DNA from: Phormidesmis priestleyi
GTDB lineage: Bacteria > Cyanobacteriota > Cyanobacteriia > Phormidesmidales > Phormidesmidaceae
Reading direction: 5' to 3'
Length of the DNA stretch: 8,961 nucleotides
Assembly: GCA_003242115.1 (NCBI GenBank)
Contig: QBMP01000092.1
Span: 1-8,961 of the forward strand
In this document: positions 6,657 through 8,961 of the stretch, piece by piece
Layout of the letters: each line of letters opens with the position of its first letter
How positions within the stretch are numbered: position 1 is the first letter of the stretch
Program-made: the position numbers and the translations under genes
The notes under the pieces: generated by a model
What the model was told of the DNA's origin: nothing
Seen by the model: only the letters and a program-made list of their open reading frames with translations
Databases searched by the model: none

Positions 6657-7679
6657 TTAAAATGTGTAGCCATAGCCAACAGAGCCCGTGATCCGAGTGC
6701 CATCAGGCGTATTGTCGGTTACATCAGCGATCCCAACCGTGAAGACGAAAGGATTTTCAAAAGGCGAAGCAGAAGCGGCAAAGCCCAATCCGCTGCCTGT
6801 CCAGCTAGAAATAAGCGATATTTCAGGCTGAATACGCAAACCCAAGCTACCGAAAAAGTTAATCCCATTGGTATTGTTAGCAATTGATCCGGTTGAGCGA
6901 TAAGCCCCCGTTCCAGCGCCCAAAGAAACAGTCAGTGGCACTGGGTTCGCTTGCCCTGGCTGCAAGTCAAATCGACGCGAAACCACACCGTAGAAAGTTT
7001 CAGGCTCAATTCGAGCCGATCCCCATTTGATCGGGTTTTCCCAACCGAAGGCAACAGCCAAATTACTCGCTGACGGAAACACCCTGTGCAGCTTGAATCC
7101 GACCGTGCCATCATCGGCAAAGCCGCGCAGGCTATTAATACTAGAGTTTATTTCCAAACCTAAGTACCGAGTAGCGTCACCCAGGCCAAAGCCTACGCTC
7201 GCCGATCCATCCGAATCGCGACCCCGGTTGGCAGTCCCGATGCTAGCGGCTAACCCAACGTACACGTCACCCCAATCAGCGCCATAGGCGGTCGGGGTCA
7301 AAAAGCTAGAAGCCGGTGCTGGTCGCAGCTGAGTTACCGCGCCGGGATTGGGCTCAATCAATAGACGCTGACGAATTTCTTCTTCGGTTAGGGGTGCAAA
7401 GGTGTCGCCGACAGTCGTGTTGCTTTGGGCTATAGCTGGAGCAGCATCAGGAGCCGTATTTTGAGAATAATCAGCAGGCTCAAGCACTGGCCTAACATTC
7501 GACGAAAGCCCAGTCACAGGAAGCTCAGCCGAATTTCCACCTTTTAATAGATCAGCCGCCGTCAGCCCGTTGAGTCTGCTGTCGGCGTGAGCAGTCCCCG
7601 TGAGGAAGAGACTAGCCATCAAGATAGATACAGGAGATGCTGTCCTTACCAAAGCTTTTCGATACAGTTGGATATTCAT
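6657..7679 (-). CDS. Outer-membrane beta-barrel protein, function unknown, first gene of the exported pair
   Basis: This 340-residue protein starts at the ATG at 7679 (MNIQLYRKALVR). A TTG at 7760 would add 27 residues ahead of a clear signal peptide and is rejected. The signal peptide has basic residues at 7, 8 and 12, a hydrophobic core (17-28) and an AHA-D cleavage site after residue 32. Residues 33-130 are a Pro/Ala/Asn-rich linker containing VGDTFAP (90-96) and a short helix EEEIRQRLL. From about 134 to 340 the sequence alternates polar and hydrophobic residues in short strands with Gly/Asn/Asp turns, for example DVYVGLAASIG, TRYLGLEINSS, GTVGFKLHRVF, NLAVAFGWEN and PFVFTVGIADV. It ends GSVGYGYTF, with the C-terminal phenylalanine used as a BamA recognition signal. 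It resembles porin-like barrel proteins common in cyanobacteria. No carbohydrate-selective porin SLH domain is present. A channel or anchor role is inference. Confidence 0.85.
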   Translation of the reverse strand: MNIQLYRKALVRTASPVSILMASLFLTGTAHADSRLNGLTAADLLKGGNSAELPVTGLSSNVRPVLEPADYSQNTAPDAAPAIAQSNTTVGDTFAPLTEEEIRQRLLIEPNPGAVTQLRPAPASSFLTPTAYGADWGDVYVGLAASIGTANRGRDSDGSASVGFGLGDATRYLGLEINSSINSLRGFADDGTVGFKLHRVFPSASNLAVAFGWENPIKWGSARIEPETFYGVVSRRFDLQPGQANPVPLTVSLGAGTGAYRSTGSIANNTNGINFFGSLGLRIQPEISLISSWTGSGLGFAASASPFENPFVFTVGIADVTDNTPDGTRITGSVGYGYTF

Positions 7680-7722
7680 ATTTTGTTGGAGAAAGGCAAT
7701 AACGGGGATTGAAAATACGTGG

Positions 7723-7738
7723 CGCTTGAGCGCTTGAG
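7723..7738. repeat. 8-bp tandem repeat CGCTTGAG x2
   Basis: CGCTTGAG occurs twice without spacer (7723-7730 and 7731-7738), followed by CAAGC, so GCTTG-AG-CAAGC (7732-7743) also forms a small hairpin. It lies in the beta-barrel leader, 44-64 bp upstream of its ATG. Confidence 0.5.
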
Positions 7739-7781
7739 CAAGCAGAAAGAATGAACCCAAGGCAACTGATTAAAAGGCCAC

Positions 7782-7801
7782 CTGCTAAGAATTCTTTGCA
7801 G
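7782..7801. promoter_or_regulatory. 20-bp near-perfect palindrome, candidate operator
   Basis: The arms CTGCTAAGAA and TTCTTTGCAG are reverse complements at nine of ten positions; only the T-T pair at 7786 and 7797 fails. The dyad is centred about 112 bp upstream of the beta-barrel ATG. The size and symmetry suit a homodimeric regulator. I do not match it to a known cyanobacterial operator. Confidence 0.5.
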
Positions 7802-7857
7802 ATAAGCGAACACGACTGGAAAATATACGAAGTGGGCGTTTAAAACTTGCTAGCTTA

Positions 7858-7879
7858 TGGACTTTGAGTGGACTTTGAG
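7858..7879. repeat. 11-bp perfect tandem repeat TGGACTTTGAG x2
   Basis: TGGACTTTGAG occurs at 7858-7868 and immediately again at 7869-7879. The 11-bp period puts both copies on the same face of the helix, as for a tandem-binding response regulator, but slippage is an equally good explanation. Confidence 0.6.
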
Positions 7880-7964
7880 CTGCGTTTATAGCTCTGCTTA
7901 GGAACATGGATTAAATATCTCATTATGTTTACCACATGAAGTCAGCTTGGTGAAGCTTTTTACA

Positions 7965-7993
7965 CTGAATTTGAACTTTTAAAGTTTATTCAG
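7965..7993. repeat. 29-nt dyad with nested hairpins
   Basis: CTGAAT (7965-7970) pairs with ATTCAG (7988-7993). Inside it, AACTTT-T-AAAGTT is a perfect 13-nt palindrome (7974-7986). The two stems are joined by a small asymmetric internal loop. It could be a transcribed hairpin or a protein site; no T-tract follows. Confidence 0.45.
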
Positions 7994-8022
7994 CGTAACC
8001 TATTCAAAGCAAAATGATCTCA

Positions 8023-8032
8023 GGTATATACC
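8023..8032. promoter_or_regulatory. 10-bp palindrome GGTATATACC
   Basis: This perfect palindrome lies in the middle of the long intergenic region. It is short enough to occur by chance, and no promoter elements were tied to it. Confidence 0.25.
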
Positions 8033-8109
8033 AGCACTTTTTAAGTTCAGTGTTTTACGTATTGCCTTACGTAGTCGGAAGGGCATGAGAGAATACTAAT
8101 ATTGTAAAA

Positions 8110-8154
8110 AGGCTTGTAATTTGTAGGCTTTTAAAAGGATTTTAGAGGTTTTAA
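8110..8154. repeat. Four short direct repeats, consensus AGGNTTTTA
   Basis: Copies at 8110 (AGGCTTGTA), 8125 (AGGCTTTTA), 8136 (AGGATTTTA) and 8146 (AGGTTTTAA) are spaced 15, 11 and 10 bp apart. On the minus strand the unit reads TAAAANCCT, loosely like the cyanobacterial Pho box (CTTAACCT in roughly 11-bp steps) but with extra A residues, so I do not call it a Pho box. Helical phasing of the last three copies suggests a tandem-binding regulator. Confidence 0.4.
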
Positions 8155-8286
8155 GATGATTGACGGTCGTTGATTTGCTCTAAAAAAAGCAAGTGATCTG
8201 ACACTAGAAAAATACAGTCGTCGTAGACTTTATCCGCATGATTTTAGAACAAAGGTTGCTTTTAATACCCAATTTTCAGCCAACCA

Positions 8287-8335
8287 TTTATTCGGTATCA
8301 ATAGAATAATTATCTGATAGATTTCTCCGAATAAA
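8287..8335. repeat. 9-bp inverted repeat with inner 5-bp pairing
   Basis: TTTATTCGG (8287-8295) and CCGAATAAA (8327-8335) are perfect reverse complements. Inside, TATCA (8296-8300) pairs with TGATA (8315-8319), which continues the left stem and leaves a 7-nt bulge on the right. The result is a bulged stem of 14 pairs 80-130 bp upstream of the hydrolase ATG. It is not followed by a T-tract. Confidence 0.55.
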
Positions 8336-8344
8336 CACTTAGAG

Positions 8345-8377
8345 TTGGTGAGCAGATATCATCATTGGTACAATGAT
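8345..8377 (+). promoter_or_regulatory. Candidate hydrolase promoter overlapping a 17-bp dyad operator
   Basis: TACAAT (8369-8374) is a good -10 hexamer, with a weak -35 TTGGTG (8345-8350) 18 bp upstream. ATCATTG-GTA-CAATGAT (8361-8377) is a perfect 7+7 inverted repeat that covers the -10, so a bound repressor would block polymerase. The start site would be near 8381, about 34 nt before the ATG at 8415. Confidence 0.45.
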
Positions 8378-8414
8378 TTACGTACTTTTGATAAGGACTT
8401 TTGAAAAAAAACTT

Positions 8415-8961
8415 ATGCTGAACTTTCAGCCGTCTGGATTTGGTCAAAAATCAGTTTTGACACGACTAGGACGGGTCGCTTACTACACTTTTATTGAGTC
8501 CTCTGGGGGCTTTGAGCAAGCTCAGGGTGAGGCCAAGCCTGACCGGCCGCCGATACTTTTTTTTCACAATTTTGGCGGCGGGGCGTCGGCCTATGAATGG
8601 GCCCAGGTTTATGCTGCTTTCGCGACTAGCTATCGGGTGATGGCTCCGGACTTGATTGGTTGGGGGGCTTCGGCGCATCCGCCAAGGCGCTATTCAACGG
8701 CGGATTATTTAGATAATATTGAGGATTTCATTCGCCAGGTGGTGAGCGAACCCGTGATTGCGGTGGCAAGTTCGTTTACGGCGGCTTTGGTGGTACGGCT
8801 AGCGGCTAAGCAGCCTGAGTTATTTCAGCGGTTGTTTTTGGTTTGTCCCTCGGGATTTAGAGACTTTGGTGCTAGAGCGGCTCGCCGCATTCCCGAACCG
8901 ATTATCAATGCCCCTTTTGTCGATAAAGCGATCTATGCGCTAGGGGCCACGAACGAAATTG
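8415..8961 (+). CDS. Alpha/beta-hydrolase fold protein, N-terminal part (cut by window end)
   Basis: The frame is open from the ATG at 8415 to the window edge, 182 codons. It begins MLNFQPSGFGQKSVLTRLGRVAYY. The order of elements is that of alpha/beta hydrolases: strand and oxyanion region ILFFHNFGGGASAYEW (47-62), YRVMAPDLIGWGAS (73-86), YSTADYLDNIEDFI (93-106), then the nucleophile elbow VIAVASSFTAALVVRLA (114-130) and the next strand LFLVCPSGF. S120 sits where the nucleophile is expected, but the elbow is A-S-S-F-T instead of G-x-S-x-G. The acid and histidine of the triad would lie beyond the window. Related cyanobacterial hydrolases with an ASS elbow exist in my memory; substrates are unknown. 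There is no signal peptide, so it is probably cytosolic. AAGGA at 8393-8397 is 17 nt from the ATG, too far for a normal Shine-Dalgarno. A TTG at 8388 is an in-frame alternative. Confidence 0.9.
   Translation, partial: MLNFQPSGFGQKSVLTRLGRVAYYTFIESSGGFEQAQGEAKPDRPPILFFHNFGGGASAYEWAQVYAAFATSYRVMAPDLIGWGASAHPPRRYSTADYLDNIEDFIRQVVSEPVIAVASSFTAALVVRLAAKQPELFQRLFLVCPSGFRDFGARAARRIPEPIINAPFVDKAIYALGATNEI

Larger units (their letters stand above)
7680..8414. other. 735-bp AT-rich intergenic region without a supported gene
   Basis: This stretch separates the divergent beta-barrel and hydrolase genes. It is visibly AT-rich compared with the flanking genes and has no open frame with coding character on either strand; the longest small frames lack ribosome sites. 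It contains several dyads and short tandem repeats listed separately: 7723-7738, 7782-7801, 7858-7879, 7965-7993, 8023-8032, 8110-8154, 8287-8335 and 8361-8377. No tRNA, 6S RNA, or Yfr1-type motif (ACTCCTCACAC) was seen. It presumably holds both promoters; a small RNA or a decayed gene cannot be excluded. Confidence 0.7.

Noticed and set aside
7027..7287. Plus-strand frame opposite the beta-barrel gene
   Set aside because: Antisense to a coding frame with strong signal-peptide and barrel features; no independent support.
7944..7961. Terminator-like AGCTT-GGTG-AAGCT followed by T residues
   Set aside because: The stem is only five pairs with two G-C pairs, and no gene ends upstream on that strand.
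8110..8154. Calling the iterons a Pho box
   Set aside because: The units carry extra A residues relative to the CTTAACCT consensus and lie too far from both genes.
8156..8173. Mini-frame MIDGR preceded by AGAGG, followed by a small hairpin; leader-peptide/attenuator idea
   Set aside because: Five codons with no run of regulatory amino acids, a 5-bp stem only, and no adjacent downstream gene (next ATG is 240 bp away).
8238..8309. 23-codon plus-strand frame MILEQRLLLIPNF...
   Set aside because: No ribosome binding site, no recognisable composition, and it overlaps the inverted repeat at 8287; frames this short are expected by chance.
8466..8678. Minus-strand 70-codon frame at the right end
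   Set aside because: Antisense to the alpha/beta-hydrolase, which has clear family motifs.

Overview
The window reads as chromosomal DNA from a cyanobacterium, most likely a filamentous Leptolyngbya-like form. The evidence is seven copies of the HIP1 octamer GCGATCGC (starting at 268, 654, 931, 1869, 2368, 2730 and 4408), a DUF433 protein of the cyanobacterial type, a bacterial GBA2-like GH116 glycosidase, and start codons that often lack a Shine-Dalgarno sequence. The genus is inference. No rRNA, tRNA, CRISPR array, transposase or phage gene was seen.

Left part (1-2577). A truncated DUF433 gene runs off the left edge on the minus strand. Upstream of it on the same strand lies a full-length uvrB (nucleotide excision repair). 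A 321-bp divergent intergenic region separates uvrB from the glycosidase gene. It holds a LexA-box-like dyad on the uvrB side and a good sigma70-type promoter (TTGGCA-17-GATAAT) facing the glycosidase.

Middle (2578-5845). A complete 835-residue GH116 enzyme is followed, after a 200-bp spacer with an 18-bp direct repeat, by a small single-pass membrane protein with an extracytoplasmic OB-fold-like domain. A strong hairpin with T-tracts on both strands separates it from the convergent genes to the right.

Right part (5884-8961). Two minus-strand genes for exported proteins form a likely operon: an outer-membrane beta-barrel protein (first) and a small secreted protein (second). Their mature N-termini share a VG[ED]TFAP motif that I do not recognise from a named family. 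This pair is the best candidate here for an undescribed envelope system. Upstream is a 735-bp AT-rich, gene-poor region with several palindromes and short tandem repeats. It ends at the start of a plus-strand alpha/beta-hydrolase gene, cut by the right edge, whose nucleophile elbow is A-S-S-F-T rather than G-x-S-x-G.

The genes do not form one pathway. uvrB and the glycosidase are probably ordinary neighbours. The exported pair is the only set for which the sequence itself suggests joint function.
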